The notes under the pieces are model-generated. The model was not told where the DNA came from. It did no database searches and worked only from the letters and a program-made list of their open reading frames with translations. Below, piece after piece: positions 26,468-35,933 of a stretch of DNA of 64,000 nucleotides. How positions within the stretch are numbered: position 1 is the first letter of the stretch; the number at the start of each line of letters is the position of its first letter. The position numbers and the translations under genes were made by a program. Source of the stretch: Mycolicibacter hiberniae (GTDB taxonomy: Bacteria; Actinomycetota; Actinomycetes; Mycobacteriales; Mycobacteriaceae); the NCBI RefSeq assembly GCF_010729485.1, contig NZ_AP022609.1, positions 2,790,001-2,854,000 on the forward strand, read 5' to 3'.

Positions 26468-27799
26468 TCAGCGCCGGGCGCGCACCACGTCGGCAACCTC
26501 GGCGGCGACCCGGCGGGACGTCTCCTCGTCGGCCGCCTCCACCATCACCCGCACCAGCTGTTCGGTACCGGAGGGCCGCAACAGGATTCGGCCGGCGTCG
26601 CCGAGCTCCTCGGTAGCGCGCCGAACCGCCTCGCGCACCGCCGGATGGCCCACCGCGTCGGCCTTGTCGGTGACTTCCACATTGATCAGCACCTGCGGCA
26701 GCGTGCACATCGCCGCGGCCAGTTCGGCCAGCGGGCGCCCGGTCTGGGCCATTCGCGCCATCAGCCGCAGGCCGGTGATGATGCCGTCACCGGTGGTGGC
26801 CACCTGGGGCAGCACGACGTGACCGGACTGCTCGCCGCCGAGGGTGAATCCGCCGGCCCGCAGTTGCTCCAGGACGTAGCGATCACCGACATCGGTGGTG
26901 TGCACCGTGATCCCGGCGTCGCGCATCGCCAGGTGCAGGCCGAGGTTGCTCATCACGGTCGCCACCAGGGTGTCATCGACCAGTTCGCCCGCGTCGCGCA
27001 TGGCCAGGGCCAGCACCACCATGATGGCGTCGCCGTCGATCACGTTGCCGTCGGCGTCCACCGCCAGGCACCGGTCGGCATCGCCGTCGTGCGCCAAGCC
27101 CAGGTCGGCGCCGTGAGCACGTACCGCCGCCTGCAGCGGCTCCAGGTGCGTCGACCCGCAGCCGTCGTTGATGTTGAGTCCGTTGGGGTCGGCGTTGATC
27201 GCGATCACGGTGGCACCGGCGGCGCGGTAGGCATCCGGCGCTGCCTGCGACGCCGCACCGTGCGCGCAGTCCACGACCACGGTCAGGCCGTCCAGCCGGA
27301 TCGGGTTGGCCTCGCTCAGGTGGTGCAGGTAGCGATCGAGCGCGTCGGGGGCATCGACCACCCGGCCCAGCTCGGCGCCGATCGGGCGCAGTCCCGGGCC
27401 GGCGGCGACCAAGTCTTCGATCTGGTCCTCGGTGGCGTCATCGAGCTTGTGGCCGCCCGGGCCGAAGAACTTGATGCCGTTGTCGGGCATCGGATTGTGG
27501 GAGGCGGAGATCATCACGCCGAAATCGGCATCGTATGCGCTGGTCAAATAGGCCACCGCGGGCGTCGGCAGGACGCCCGCGCGCAGCGCGTCGACGCCCT
27601 GACTGGTCAACCCGGCGATGACCGCGGCCTCCAGCATCTCGCCACTGGCGCGGGGGTCGCGGCCGACGACGGCGACCCGGCGCTCGGTGCTGGTGGACAG
27701 CCGCTGCGCCGCGGCGCCGCCCAGCGCAACCGCCAACTCGGCGGTCAGCTCGCGGTTGGCAACCCCGCGGACGCCGTCGGTGCCGAAAAGTCGACCCAT
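26468..27799 (-). CDS. glmM: Phosphoglucosamine mutase
   Basis: The 443-residue enzyme converts glucosamine-6-phosphate to glucosamine-1-phosphate, the step after GlmS on the way to UDP-GlcNAc. It starts [15 protein letters not shown] and has the phosphoserine loop [12 protein letters not shown] near 100, the metal-binding DGDADRC, the GGEQSGHVV sugar loop and the phosphate loop [11 protein letters not shown] near the end. It follows rpsI by 145 bp that hold a terminator-like hairpin, so it probably has its own promoter. The WXG100-like pair lies 50 bp downstream. Confidence 0.97.
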   Translation of the reverse strand: MGRLFGTDGVRGVANRELTAELAVALGGAAAQRLSTSTERRVAVVGRDPRASGEMLEAAVIAGLTSQGVDALRAGVLPTPAVAYLTSAYDADFGVMISASHNPMPDNGIKFFGPGGHKLDDATEDQIEDLVAAGPGLRPIGAELGRVVDAPDALDRYLHHLSEANPIRLDGLTVVVDCAHGAASQAAPDAYRAAGATVIAINADPNGLNINDGCGSTHLEPLQAAVRAHGADLGLAHDGDADRCLAVDADGNVIDGDAIMVVLALAMRDAGELVDDTLVATVMSNLGLHLAMRDAGITVHTTDVGDRYVLEQLRAGGFTLGGEQSGHVVLPQVATTGDGIITGLRLMARMAQTGRPLAELAAAMCTLPQVLINVEVTDKADAVGHPAVREAVRRATEELGDAGRILLRPSGTEQLVRVMVEAADEETSRRVAAEVADVVRARR

Positions 27800-27885
27800 A
27801 ACTATCCTTTATCGCCGCGAGCGTGCGTGCTCCCGGCCCGACACGCCGGTGTCGGACCGGAAACCACCGCCCTCAAAAGCAAGCC

Positions 27886-27917
27886 GGGGGCACCTTCCGC
27901 GTGCGGAAGGCACCCCC
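27886..27917 (-). terminator. Hairpin terminator candidate after rpsI
   Basis: GGGGG-CA-CCTTCCG, loop CGTG, CGGAAGG-CA-CCCCC forms a GC-rich stem of 12 pairs with one symmetrical internal CA/CA bulge. It lies 28 bp past the rpsI stop. No U-tract follows, as is common for mycobacterial terminators. Confidence 0.6.
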
Positions 27918-27944
27918 AACTCGCTGCCAGAATGCAATCGCAGA

Positions 27945-28448
27945 TCAGCGCTTGCTGTACTGCGGAGCCTTGCGGGCCTTCTTGAGACCGTACTTCTTGC
28001 GCTCGGTGGCCCGGGGGTCACGAGTCAGGAAGCCGGCCTTCTTCAGGGCCGGGCGGTCTTCGGGCTGGACCAGGATCAGCGCGCGGGCCAGCGCCAGACG
28101 CAGCGCCCCGGCCTGGCCGGACGGACCGCCGCCGTCGAGATGGGCGTAGACGTCGAAGCTTTCCAGCCGGTCCACGGTGACCAGCGGAGCCTTGATCAGC
28201 TGCTGGTGCACCTTGTTCGGGAAGTAGGCCTCCAGCGTGCGCCCGTCCAGGTCGAACTTCCCGGTGCCGGGCACCAGGCGCACCCGGACCACGGCCTCCT
28301 TGCGGCGGCCCACGGTCTGGATGGGACGGCCCAGGTAGTGCGGCTGGTAGGCCGGCTCGGCGTCTTCGTGCACTACGTCCTCGACAACCTCAACGACGGT
28401 CTCGTCGACCTCGGGGACCTCAGCACCTTCAAATGCGGTCTCGGTCAT
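27945..28448 (-). CDS. rpsI: 30S ribosomal protein S9
   Basis: The 167-residue S9 has an acidic N-terminal extension of about 40 residues ([21 protein letters not shown]), then the conserved core from [14 protein letters not shown] through [19 protein letters not shown] to the invariant C-terminal end APQYSKR, which reaches the P-site tRNA. The start ATG 28448 overlaps the rplM stop as ATGA, so the two are translationally coupled in the usual rplM-rpsI operon. The acidic extension is longer than I recall for M. tuberculosis S9. Confidence 0.97.
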   Translation of the reverse strand: MTETAFEGAEVPEVDETVVEVVEDVVHEDAEPAYQPHYLGRPIQTVGRRKEAVVRVRLVPGTGKFDLDGRTLEAYFPNKVHQQLIKAPLVTVDRLESFDVYAHLDGGGPSGQAGALRLALARALILVQPEDRPALKKAGFLTRDPRATERKKYGLKKARKAPQYSKR

Positions 28449-28888
28449 TGCGCCACCTGCTTGATTTCGAACGGGATCGGCTGCTGGGCGGTGTGCGGAT
28501 GCACCGGCCCGGCGTAGACGTGCAGCTTGCGCTGAATCTGACGACCCAACTTGTTGTGCGGGATCATCCCGAGGATCGCCTTCTCCACGACACGGTCGGG
28601 ACGGGTCTCCATCAGCTCGCCGATGCTGCGCTTGCGCAGCCCGCCCGGGTAACCCGAGTGGCGGTAAGCCATCTTCTTCTGCAGTTTGTCGCCGCTGATG
28701 GCGACCTTGTCGGCGTTGATGATGATGACGAAGTCACCGCCGTCAACGTTCGGCGCGAATGTCGGCTTGTGCTTGCCGCGCAGCAGGGTTGCTGCCGCAA
28801 CGGCGAGCCGGCCAAGCACCACGTCGGTGGCGTCGATGACATACCACGAACGTGTGGTGTCACCCGCCTTCGGCGCATAGGTGGGCAC
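28445..28888 (-). CDS. rplM: 50S ribosomal protein L13
   Basis: The 147-residue protein of normal length has the L13 marks [40 protein letters not shown] and [11 protein letters not shown]13 is an early assembly protein of the large subunit. It is first in the rplM-rpsI operon. The 275 bp upstream hold the operon promoter region and, farther off, the terminator of the ESX-4 esxU-esxT transcript; I see no clear -10/-35 pair. Confidence 0.97.
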   Translation of the reverse strand: MPTYAPKAGDTTRSWYVIDATDVVLGRLAVAAATLLRGKHKPTFAPNVDGGDFVIIINADKVAISGDKLQKKMAYRHSGYPGGLRKRSIGELMETRPDRVVEKAILGMIPHNKLGRQIQRKLHVYAGPVHPHTAQQPIPFEIKQVAQ

Positions 28889-29099
28889 AGCGCTTACCTC
28901 TTCTTTTCAACTCGAGCCGGGTCGTCCCGGACTTGCGGATCCCGGTATGAGCCGGGTGCCGGTCCGGCGTGGACGGCGGGGTGGTTCTCGGCGACCGACA
29001 GTGACCCGAGACCCGCTGTGCCCGCAGGCACCGCACGCCAACGGAGCAGCTTACCGGGGGCGATCCGGGCAGGTCAAAACGGCGACTGCCGGGGCGTTC

Positions 29100-29148
29100 A
29101 ACCGGTGTGGCCCCCGACGGCTCTCCATCCCCAGGGGCCACACCGGTT
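29100..29148 (-). terminator. Strong hairpin terminator after esxT
   Basis: A perfect 15-bp stem: AACCGGTGTGGCCCC (29100-29114) pairs with GGGGCCACACCGGTT (29134-29148) around a 19-nt loop. It starts 16 bp beyond the esxT stop and would end the ESX-4 transcript before rplM. No U-tract follows. Confidence 0.7.
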
Positions 29149-29163
29149 CGGGGGCGGCCTCTC

Positions 29164-29469
29164 CTACCTCCCCCAGGCTCCCGCGGCGCGGCGATCGGCG
29201 TCGGCGACATCAGCGGCGCCGTCGCGCACCGCCCGGCCGAGATCGACCAGGATCTGGTTCAGCGCCTCGACCGCCTGCTGCCAGCGCAGCTGCTCGGCGT
29301 GGTAGGCCCCGGCCGCCTCCCGCGTCCAGACCTGTTGCAGCGGTGCGATCTGCGACCGCAACTCCTCCAGGGCCCCGTTGAGCCGGGCGGCCGTGGTGTG
29401 GATCTCCTGGCGGACAGCGAATTCGATCTCGTCGAAGTCGTACGACAGTGCGGTGTCCATACCCGGCAC
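29164..29469 (-). CDS. esxT: ESX-4 WXG100 protein EsxT
   Basis: The 101-residue helical-hairpin protein shows RQEIHTTAARLNGALEELRSQ, then WTREAAGAYHAEQLRW. The motif at the turn is W-T-R rather than WXG, as in M. tuberculosis EsxT. EsxT pairs with EsxU and is the presumed substrate of the ESX-4 secretion system. The frame may start at GTG 29469 or at ATG 29460 nine bases later; no ribosome site decides between them. The gene begins 3 bp after the esxU stop. Confidence 0.92.
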   Translation of the reverse strand: MPGMDTALSYDFDEIEFAVRQEIHTTAARLNGALEELRSQIAPLQQVWTREAAGAYHAEQLRWQQAVEALNQILVDLGRAVRDGAADVADADRRAAGAWGR

Positions 29470-29472
29470 CGG

Positions 29473-29817
29473 TCAGATTCCGTCGCCGGCGGCGGCGATG
29501 TGGTGCGAGTGGGCCTCAGCCACCTCACGCAGCGCACGTTCGTTGCCCCGGATGGTCTCGGCGATACGCGCCAGCGCGTGATGCAGGTTCAGCGATTCGG
29601 AGTTCCAGCGATCCACAACGTCCTGGAACCGGGCCGCTGCCAGGCCCGACCACACCGACTCCGGAACCGCGCGCATCCGGGCGACGAACGCCTGCAGCAT
29701 GCCCCGGATCTCCTCGTTGCGGGCGTCGGTGGCCGCTGCGACGGCGCGCATGACGTCGAAGTCGGCACGAAGCGCGGTGCTGCCGGCGGATCCGGACAGC
29801 CCGGAAGGTGTAGCCAC
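29473..29817 (-). CDS. esxU: ESX-4 WXG100 protein EsxU
   Basis: The 114-residue protein has the central motif [19 protein letters not shown] with a canonical WSG, flanked by two helices ([20 protein letters not shown] and [15 protein letters not shown]). It is the partner of EsxT. The GTG start at 29817 gives a slightly longer N-terminus than I recall for M. tuberculosis EsxU. A SigM-type promoter lies 39-65 bp upstream, so esxU-esxT can be transcribed separately from the eccC4 transcript. Confidence 0.92.
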   Translation of the reverse strand: MATPSGLSGSAGSTALRADFDVMRAVAAATDARNEEIRGMLQAFVARMRAVPESVWSGLAAARFQDVVDRWNSESLNLHHALARIAETIRGNERALREVAEAHSHHIAAAGDGI

Positions 29818-29855
29818 ATCAGTCCCTATCGTCGTCGGTTCGCTGATACGTAGTT

Positions 29856-29882
29856 CGACGGCGATACGCCCGTTCCGGTTCC
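29856..29882 (-). promoter_or_regulatory. SigM-type ECF promoter upstream of esxU
   Basis: On the minus strand GGAAC (29882-29878) is followed after exactly 17 bp by CGTCG (29860-29856). This matches the mycobacterial SigM consensus GGAAC-N16-18-CGTCR. The -10 element ends 38 bp before the esxU start. SigM is known to activate esxT/esxU of ESX-4 in M. tuberculosis, which supports the call; the site itself is read from the sequence. Confidence 0.65.
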
Positions 29883-29919
29883 CGCCGGTTCCCCACCGGG
29901 CGATTTCGCGGGCGGGCGG

Positions 29920-31092
29920 TCAACGCCCAACGGCATGGGCGGACCGCACCGCCTGCTCGCAGACGGTGCGCACGGTGTCGGCGCCGCCGGGGCCGCTCTG
30001 GCAGCCGACAGCGATCCGGATCGAGCCGTCGACCAGCACCGCCCAGGCGATCTGACGGTCGGCGCGCACCTCGCGATAGGTCACCGCGGGCCGGCCTGCA
30101 CTGGTGCCGGCCGGATCGAAGTCCACGAACACCCCCGGCGTCTCGGCCTGGGCGCGCCGCAATCCCTGCTGCAGCGGATCGGCGACGGTGGCCAGCGCGC
30201 CGGCCGGGGCCGGCATCTGGGTCAGGTGCAGCACCTGATGCGGATCGGCCGGATTGGCCACCTCCACCCGTGCCGATCCGGGCCCACCGCTGACCCGCCG
30301 CACCGTCCAGTCCGCCGGGACCTGCATCGCCACCGCGCCGTCGAGCAGATACGACGTGGGCACGGGGGCCGGTGCCGTGCCCGGGTGCACCACCAGCGCC
30401 CAGCCGACCGGCAGAGCCAATCCCAGTGCGGCGGCAGCCGGCCGGCGCCGCCGGCGATGCCTCGCGACGGTCGCAGCGGCGACCGGCGTACCGGCGGCCG
30501 GGCGAACCGGGGGCAGCCCGTCGGCCACGGTCACCCGCACCTCGGGTCCCAACCGGTGGTCGATCATGCTCGCCAGCGCCGGGGCCCCGCCGACCCCGGC
30601 CGGCGCGTCGATCACCACGCCGTCGCGACGATCTCCCAGCGCCGCCAGGACCCGGCGGGCCACTGCGTCGGCGACCTCGCCGGGGTCGCCGATGCGCGGC
30701 TCGGCGACCATCCCGGGAATTCCGGTGCCGGTGACGGCAACCAGGCCGTCGGCGATCTCCACGACCGCTGCGGCACCGGCTGCGCCGGCCAGCACCGTCG
30801 ACCGCGACCGGATGCGCACCGGCACGGCGCCGGCGGCCGCGGTGAGCGCCGCCACGCGTCGTTTCGGCCACCACGCCGGGTGTATGAGCTCCATCGCCAC
30901 CGCGGGCGGGGCGCAGGCCAGCACGTCGCGCAGCAGCTCGGGCACCGCGACCGGTTGCCCGGCGACCAGCCCGACCGGGTCGTCGATCCATTCCACCGCC
31001 GCGACGGCACCGGCCGCTTCGGCGCCGCCGCAGCAGAGCCGCCGAATGGTGACGGGCCCGGCCTCGATCACCGCCCGATGCCCGGCGCTCAT
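29920..31092 (-). CDS. Type VII secretion-associated protein (Rv3446c family)
   Basis: The 390-residue protein has an N-terminal ASKHA-like region (about 1-200) with VIEAGPVTIRRL and DGLVAVTGTG, a basic stretch HRRRRRP followed by one transmembrane helix (about 222-238), and an outside C-terminal domain with MQVPADWTVRRVSGGPGSARVEV and VTYREVRADRQIAWAV, characteristic of the Rv3446c C-terminal domain. Its role in ESX-4 is not established; membrane assembly or accessory function is likely. Its ATG overlaps the eccC4 stop as ATGA. The 102 bp between it and esxU contain the SigM-type promoter. Confidence 0.88.
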   Translation of the reverse strand: MSAGHRAVIEAGPVTIRRLCCGGAEAAGAVAAVEWIDDPVGLVAGQPVAVPELLRDVLACAPPAVAMELIHPAWWPKRRVAALTAAAGAVPVRIRSRSTVLAGAAGAAAVVEIADGLVAVTGTGIPGMVAEPRIGDPGEVADAVARRVLAALGDRRDGVVIDAPAGVGGAPALASMIDHRLGPEVRVTVADGLPPVRPAAGTPVAAATVARHRRRRRPAAAALGLALPVGWALVVHPGTAPAPVPTSYLLDGAVAMQVPADWTVRRVSGGPGSARVEVANPADPHQVLHLTQMPAPAGALATVADPLQQGLRRAQAETPGVFVDFDPAGTSAGRPAVTYREVRADRQIAWAVLVDGSIRIAVGCQSGPGGADTVRTVCEQAVRSAHAVGR

Positions 31093-34000
31093 GGTTCCCA
31101 GGTCACCTGGATCAGCCGCGGCCCGTCGGCCCGCGTGGTCAACGTGCCGCGCCCGGCCGGCAGGTCGGCGGGTCGCCCCCAGCCGCCGGGGGCCTCCGCG
31201 CCGCTCATCGCCAGCCGCATCGCGCCCAGATCGGACAGCGCGGTCAGCGTCGGTTCATACGCCGACCGGGCGGCACCGCCGGTGCGGCACGCCACGATCA
31301 GGTGCAGCCCGACATCGCCGGCGTAGGGCAGGTAGTCCAGCAGCGGCGTCAGCGGATTGCCGGAGCCCGCGGTCACCACGTCGTGGTCGTCGACCACCAC
31401 AAACCACTGCGGGCCGGACCACCAGGACCGGGCGCGTAGCTGCTGCGGGGCGAGGCCGGCGCCGGGTAACCGTGCGGACAGCTGCGCGGTCACGTCCGCC
31501 AATTGGCTCCTGAGCATCGGCGCGGTTACCGCGTAGCCGCCCAGGTGCCCGGGCGGCACCACCTCGAGCAGGCCGCGGCGGTAGTCGACCACCAGCAGTT
31601 GGGCCTGCTCGGCGGTGTGGGCGCGTACCAGCTCCCGGCACAGCGTGCGCAGCGCCGAGGTCTTGCCGCACTCGCTCTCGCCCAGGACCAGCAGGTGCGG
31701 TTGCCGGCCGAAATCGAGGGCGACGGCGGCCAGTTCGGGTTCACCGATGCCCAGTACCGGCAGTCCGGCGGCGGCCGCGGCCACATCTGCGGGCGCCACC
31801 ACGGCCGGCAGCAACCGGATCGGCGGGGCGACGACACCGTCGGGATGCCGCAGCGGCGCCCAGTTTTCGGGCCGGGCGAGCCGCATGTGCATGCCCTCGG
31901 CAGTCAGACCGCGCCCGGGCCGATCCTGCGGCACCTGCTGGGCTTGCCGGCGGTCCAGTTCGGATTCGGCGGGATCTCCCAGGCGCAGCTCGATGCGGGT
32001 GCCGATGAGGTCGCGCAGGGCGGGCCGCACCTCGGCCCACCGCGACGCAGCCAGCACCACGTGCACGCCGTGGGACAGTCCGCTGGCGGCCAGTGCGACG
32101 ATCGCGGCTTCGAGGTCGAATTCGCGGCACAGCGCAGCCCATCCGTCGATCACCAGGAAGACGTCGGGGGCCACGCCCTGGCCTTCCGCATCGCGGTCGG
32201 CGCCGGTTTCGCGGCGCGCCACCACAGCCTGCAGTTCGGCGACCATCCGCCCGACCAGATCGGGGTGCGCACGGTCGGCCACCGCGCCCACCTGCGGCAC
32301 GGCGCCGAGGCCCGAAAGCATGCCACCGCCGAAGTCCAGGCAGTAGAACACGACCCGGGCCGCATCGTGGGTGGCGCACAGTGCGGCGATCAGGGTGCAC
32401 AGGGCGGTCGACTTGCCCGATTGCGGCGCGCCGACCACTGCGACGTGTCCGGCTGCGCCGTCGAGCCGGACGCACAAGGCGGTGCGCCGCTGCTCGAATG
32501 GCCGGTCGACGACGCCGACGGGAACGCTCAGGTGGGCAGCAGGGTTGCTGCGCAACACCGATCCCAGGTCCGGGGAATCGCCTAAGGGTGCCAGCCAGAT
32601 TCGGCGCGCTTGGGCGCCGTGCCCGGACACCCTGTGCAGCATCGCCTGCATCACGGTGCGCGCGCCTGGATCGGGTGCGGCGGCGGGGCGGTGAATCGGC
32701 GCGGCGGTGAACGGCTGTACCGCGGCGGGCGCCGACAGGGGGCGCGGGCACACACCGGAGACATAGGCCGTCTGGAATCGCCGTACGGTGCCGTCGGCGG
32801 TGCGCAGAAACCCCAGACCGGGGGTGTTCTCCAGGTCGTGCGCAGCCGTGGTGCCCAAGACGATCCGGGATTCGGCGGCTGACATCGTCTTCAGGCACAC
32901 CCGGTAGGACAGGTGCGCTTCCAGCCCGCGCAGCCTGCCCTCTTCGAGGCGCTGGCTGGCCAGCAGCAGGTGGATTCCCAGCGACCGGCCCAGCCGGCCG
33001 ATTGCGACGAAGGTGTCGAGGAGGTCGGGGTGGCGGTGCAGCAGTTCGGAGAACTCGTCGACGATGAGCAGCAGTGCCGGGAGGGCCGGTAGCTGCGGCT
33101 GCGTCGCGCGCGCCTGCCGGTATGCGGCCACGCCGGGCAGCCCGGCGTCGCGCAACTGCTGCTGGCGGCGCTGCAGCTCTCCGGCCAGTGCGTCGCGCAT
33201 CCGGTCGACCAGCGGCGCCTCCTCGGCGAGATTGGTGATGACGGCACTGACGTGGCGGGCCTGGGAGAATCCGAGGAAAGTTGCGCCGCCTTTGAAGTCG
33301 ACCAGGACCAGGTTCAGGTCCTCAGGCGAGTGACGCGCCACCATGCCCAGGACCAGGGTGCGCAGAAACTCCGATTTCCCGGATCCGGTGGCGCCGATAC
33401 ACAGTCCGTGCGGACCGCTGCCCCGATCGGCGGCCTCTTTGATGTCCAGCAGCACCGGGCCGGCGGCGTCGTCGGTGCCGATGGGAACGCACAACCGCTG
33501 CGCCGCCGCGCCCGCCCAGGCAGCCGGCGGGTCGAAGCCGTCGACGGTGTCGATGCCCAGCAGCTCAGCCCACCCCCGGTCGCCGCGGCCGGAGCCGGCC
33601 GCCCGGCAGCCGGCCAGTCGCTGAGCGCACACCGTCGCATCGGGGAGGCTCAGGTAGTCCGGCTGGCCGAGACGGCCGTCGCGGTCGTGCAACGTTGTTG
33701 CCGACACGGCCAGGCGGCGAGCGGCGCCGCGCGCTCCTGCCTCGGCTACCCGCAGACCTGCCGGGTCGTCACTGATCACCACGGCCCGGCGGCCGGCGAG
33801 GTCGCTTTCGGCGGCCGCCAGGTCGGGATAGGTCAGCAGCAGCATTCCCCCGGATGCCGACGGGTGCTGGTGGTGGGGAAGCCATTTCAGCCAGTCCCAG
33901 TCACGCTGGCGCGAACTGGTGACCGCGGCGATCGCCAGCACGGCGGGGGCGTGCAGGACGGCGAGCTGGCAGATCAGTGCGCGCAGCAGGCCGCCTACCC

Positions 34001-34658
34001 GCTCGGCGTCGCCGTCCAGCAGCAACGGCTCGCCGCCCAGCACCGGCAGCGTGACCGGCAGCTCGGGCACCGTGGCATAGGTGTCGAGAAAACGTTGCAG
34101 CGCGGCATCGGCGACCGGGTCGGCCCGGCTCGCCGGGTCATGCGCGGGCGCGACCAGTCGACTGGCCGGCACGGCCGGCCCAATGCCCACCCGCGCTGAG
34201 CCGAAAGCCGGATCGGCCGGCTCGCGCTCCCACTGCCGGGACCCACCGGTGAGCTGCCACAGGACGTCCGGGTCAGGATGTGACCACCGCGCAAATTCCG
34301 TCTGGGCCGCAGCGCTTTCGGTGACGGCGCCGCGCAGCCGGCTCAGATAGGCCAGATAGCTTTGGCGGTCATCATCGATGCCGTTGCCGCCCGAACGACT
34401 GCGTCCCGCCACTGCGAGGGCGACCGCCGAGCTGAGCATCATCACCGGCAACACGGCTACCGGGCTGCGTAGGGCGCTCACCCCGGCGCGGTGGGCGATG
34501 ACGGTGACGGCGAGCATGGCCACGGCCGCCCCGATCGGCAGCAGCCGGGCCAGGATCATCCGATGGTCGCCGTCGCGAACCGATGGCGGTGCAGCGACGC
34601 CGATTTCGTTCTGCGGCGGCGGCGACGGTGGAGTCACGCACGGAGCGGGACCGGTCAT
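31089..34658 (-). CDS. eccC4: ESX-4 FtsK/SpoIIIE-type ATPase EccC4
   Basis: The 1189-residue motor protein has two N-terminal transmembrane helices (about 35-55 and 63-84), the DUF region, and three P-loop ATPase domains. Walker A motifs are GATGSGKSEF (near 419, with LLIVDEFSELL), GAPQSGKSTA (near 741, with LVIDGW) and GESECGKTSA (near 990, with VVVDDHD). EccC recruits and energises substrate export in type VII secretion. I start at ATG 34658 (MTGPAPCVTPPSPPP); the frame stays open for another 490 codons, but that region is antisense to eccD4. It is divergent from eccD4 across 114 bp. Confidence 0.95.
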   Translation of the reverse strand: MTGPAPCVTPPSPPPQNEIGVAAPPSVRDGDHRMILARLLPIGAAVAMLAVTVIAHRAGVSALRSPVAVLPVMMLSSAVALAVAGRSRSGGNGIDDDRQSYLAYLSRLRGAVTESAAAQTEFARWSHPDPDVLWQLTGGSRQWEREPADPAFGSARVGIGPAVPASRLVAPAHDPASRADPVADAALQRFLDTYATVPELPVTLPVLGGEPLLLDGDAERVGGLLRALICQLAVLHAPAVLAIAAVTSSRQRDWDWLKWLPHHQHPSASGGMLLLTYPDLAAAESDLAGRRAVVISDDPAGLRVAEAGARGAARRLAVSATTLHDRDGRLGQPDYLSLPDATVCAQRLAGCRAAGSGRGDRGWAELLGIDTVDGFDPPAAWAGAAAQRLCVPIGTDDAAGPVLLDIKEAADRGSGPHGLCIGATGSGKSEFLRTLVLGMVARHSPEDLNLVLVDFKGGATFLGFSQARHVSAVITNLAEEAPLVDRMRDALAGELQRRQQQLRDAGLPGVAAYRQARATQPQLPALPALLLIVDEFSELLHRHPDLLDTFVAIGRLGRSLGIHLLLASQRLEEGRLRGLEAHLSYRVCLKTMSAAESRIVLGTTAAHDLENTPGLGFLRTADGTVRRFQTAYVSGVCPRPLSAPAAVQPFTAAPIHRPAAAPDPGARTVMQAMLHRVSGHGAQARRIWLAPLGDSPDLGSVLRSNPAAHLSVPVGVVDRPFEQRRTALCVRLDGAAGHVAVVGAPQSGKSTALCTLIAALCATHDAARVVFYCLDFGGGMLSGLGAVPQVGAVADRAHPDLVGRMVAELQAVVARRETGADRDAEGQGVAPDVFLVIDGWAALCREFDLEAAIVALAASGLSHGVHVVLAASRWAEVRPALRDLIGTRIELRLGDPAESELDRRQAQQVPQDRPGRGLTAEGMHMRLARPENWAPLRHPDGVVAPPIRLLPAVVAPADVAAAAAGLPVLGIGEPELAAVALDFGRQPHLLVLGESECGKTSALRTLCRELVRAHTAEQAQLLVVDYRRGLLEVVPPGHLGGYAVTAPMLRSQLADVTAQLSARLPGAGLAPQQLRARSWWSGPQWFVVVDDHDVVTAGSGNPLTPLLDYLPYAGDVGLHLIVACRTGGAARSAYEPTLTALSDLGAMRLAMSGAEAPGGWGRPADLPAGRGTLTTRADGPRLIQVTWEP

Positions 34659-34772
34659 CGGCACACGGTAGGAAGCCCCGTGGGAACCCGCAACTCGGCT
34701 GTGGATAGCCGCAAGCCCGTGCTCCGACGGGGCCGTAGCGTCGCCCCATCGAGGGCGAAAGGGGAACGCGAC

Positions 34773-35930
34773 GTGTCCACTCCGGATTCCGGCCTGCGCC
34801 GGGTGGCGATATACACCGACCGCGCGCACGCCGACCTTGCCCTGCCGTCCGGCGTTCCGGTCGCGTCGCTGATCCCCGCTGTTGTGGACGTCCTGCCACC
34901 CGGGGCGGACCCGCCGCCGCTGCGCCCCTATCGCCTCTGTGAGCCCGGAAAGGCAGCGCTGGACGGTACGAAATCCCTGTCGCAACAGGGGATCCGCGAC
35001 GGCGCAACACTGGTGTTGACCTACGCGCCGTGCCCCGCGCCGCAGGTGTATTGCGATGATCCGGCCGAGCAGCTGGCCGCCGGGGTTCAGGCGATGCAGC
35101 GCCCGTGGAGTCCGGGGGCGCGCCGGCTCAGTGCCGCGCTGGCGGCGAGCGGCCTGTCCGGGGTAGCCGGTTTCGTGGCCGTCCCCGGCGGGCCCGGCGC
35201 CCCCAACCTGTTGTTGGCGTTCGCGGCGGCAGGAACGGTAGCCCTGCTGACCGTTCCGTCGAGCGGCTGCGGTGCACCGGTTCGCACCATGTTGTGCTGT
35301 CTGGCCGGGCTGACGGTGCTGGCGGCGGTCGCGGCCACGGCCGTCGCGCTGAGCGGGTCCGGCCTGGCACGGCTGGCCGTTGTGGCGGCGTGCGCCGGTG
35401 TCTGGCTGACCCGCATCGCCGACCGCGTTGCCGCCGCGGCCACCGGGTTGTCCCGCAGCCCGCAGGCAGCCGTCGCCCGGGCCGGTCAGGCTCACGATCT
35501 GTTGACCGGGTTGGTGGCGGTGGCGTCGGGGCTGGTGGTGCTGGGCGCCGCCGGCGTGATCGCCGCGGCACCGGTCGCCGGGACGCCGCGGGCCGCCGGT
35601 GTGGTGTTCGCGGCGGCGGCCGGTGCGGCGTTGGCGCTGCGCGCCCGTTCGCACAGCGACGGCGCCCACATCGCGGCGCTGGTCGCCGGTGGTACCGCCA
35701 CGCTGGGGATCGCGTTGCTGGGCGCGTCGTTCAGCGGGGCACGGCAGTGGCCGGCGGGGCTGGCCGTGGCGCTGGCCGCCGCGGCGCTCGGTTTCGGCGC
35801 CACCCCCGCGTCCGTGTCGATCCGGCGCGGCGCCGAGGTTCTGGAGGGCCTGGCGCTCGGTTCGCTGGCACCGCTGGCCTGCTGGCTGGTGGGGCTCTAC
35901 AGCGTCGCCCGCGGGCTGAGCGTGGGGTGA
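34773..35930 (+). CDS. eccD4: ESX-4 membrane channel protein EccD4, shorter than usual
   Basis: The 385-residue protein starts at GTG 34773 (RRVAIYTDRAHADLALPSG), with a ubiquitin-like YukD domain (about 1-85), a linker and roughly nine hydrophobic segments. EccD proteins normally have eleven helices and form the bulk of the type VII pore; M. tuberculosis EccD4 is about 467 residues. The missing 80 or so residues must come from the membrane part, since the cytosolic domain looks complete. A GAAAGGGGAA ribosome site precedes the start. mycP4 begins 3 bp after its stop. Confidence 0.9.
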   Translation: MSTPDSGLRRVAIYTDRAHADLALPSGVPVASLIPAVVDVLPPGADPPPLRPYRLCEPGKAALDGTKSLSQQGIRDGATLVLTYAPCPAPQVYCDDPAEQLAAGVQAMQRPWSPGARRLSAALAASGLSGVAGFVAVPGGPGAPNLLLAFAAAGTVALLTVPSSGCGAPVRTMLCCLAGLTVLAAVAATAVALSGSGLARLAVVAACAGVWLTRIADRVAAAATGLSRSPQAAVARAGQAHDLLTGLVAVASGLVVLGAAGVIAAAPVAGTPRAAGVVFAAAAGAALALRARSHSDGAHIAALVAGGTATLGIALLGASFSGARQWPAGLAVALAAAALGFGATPASVSIRRGAEVLEGLALGSLAPLACWLVGLYSVARGLSVG

Positions 35931-35933
35931 ACC

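Noticed and set aside
26418..26708. Upstream extension of the Rv3440c-like gene to ATG 26708
   Set aside because: The added residues come from an out-of-frame reading of the glmM end and have low-complexity Arg/Gly content; ATG 26417 gives the family length.
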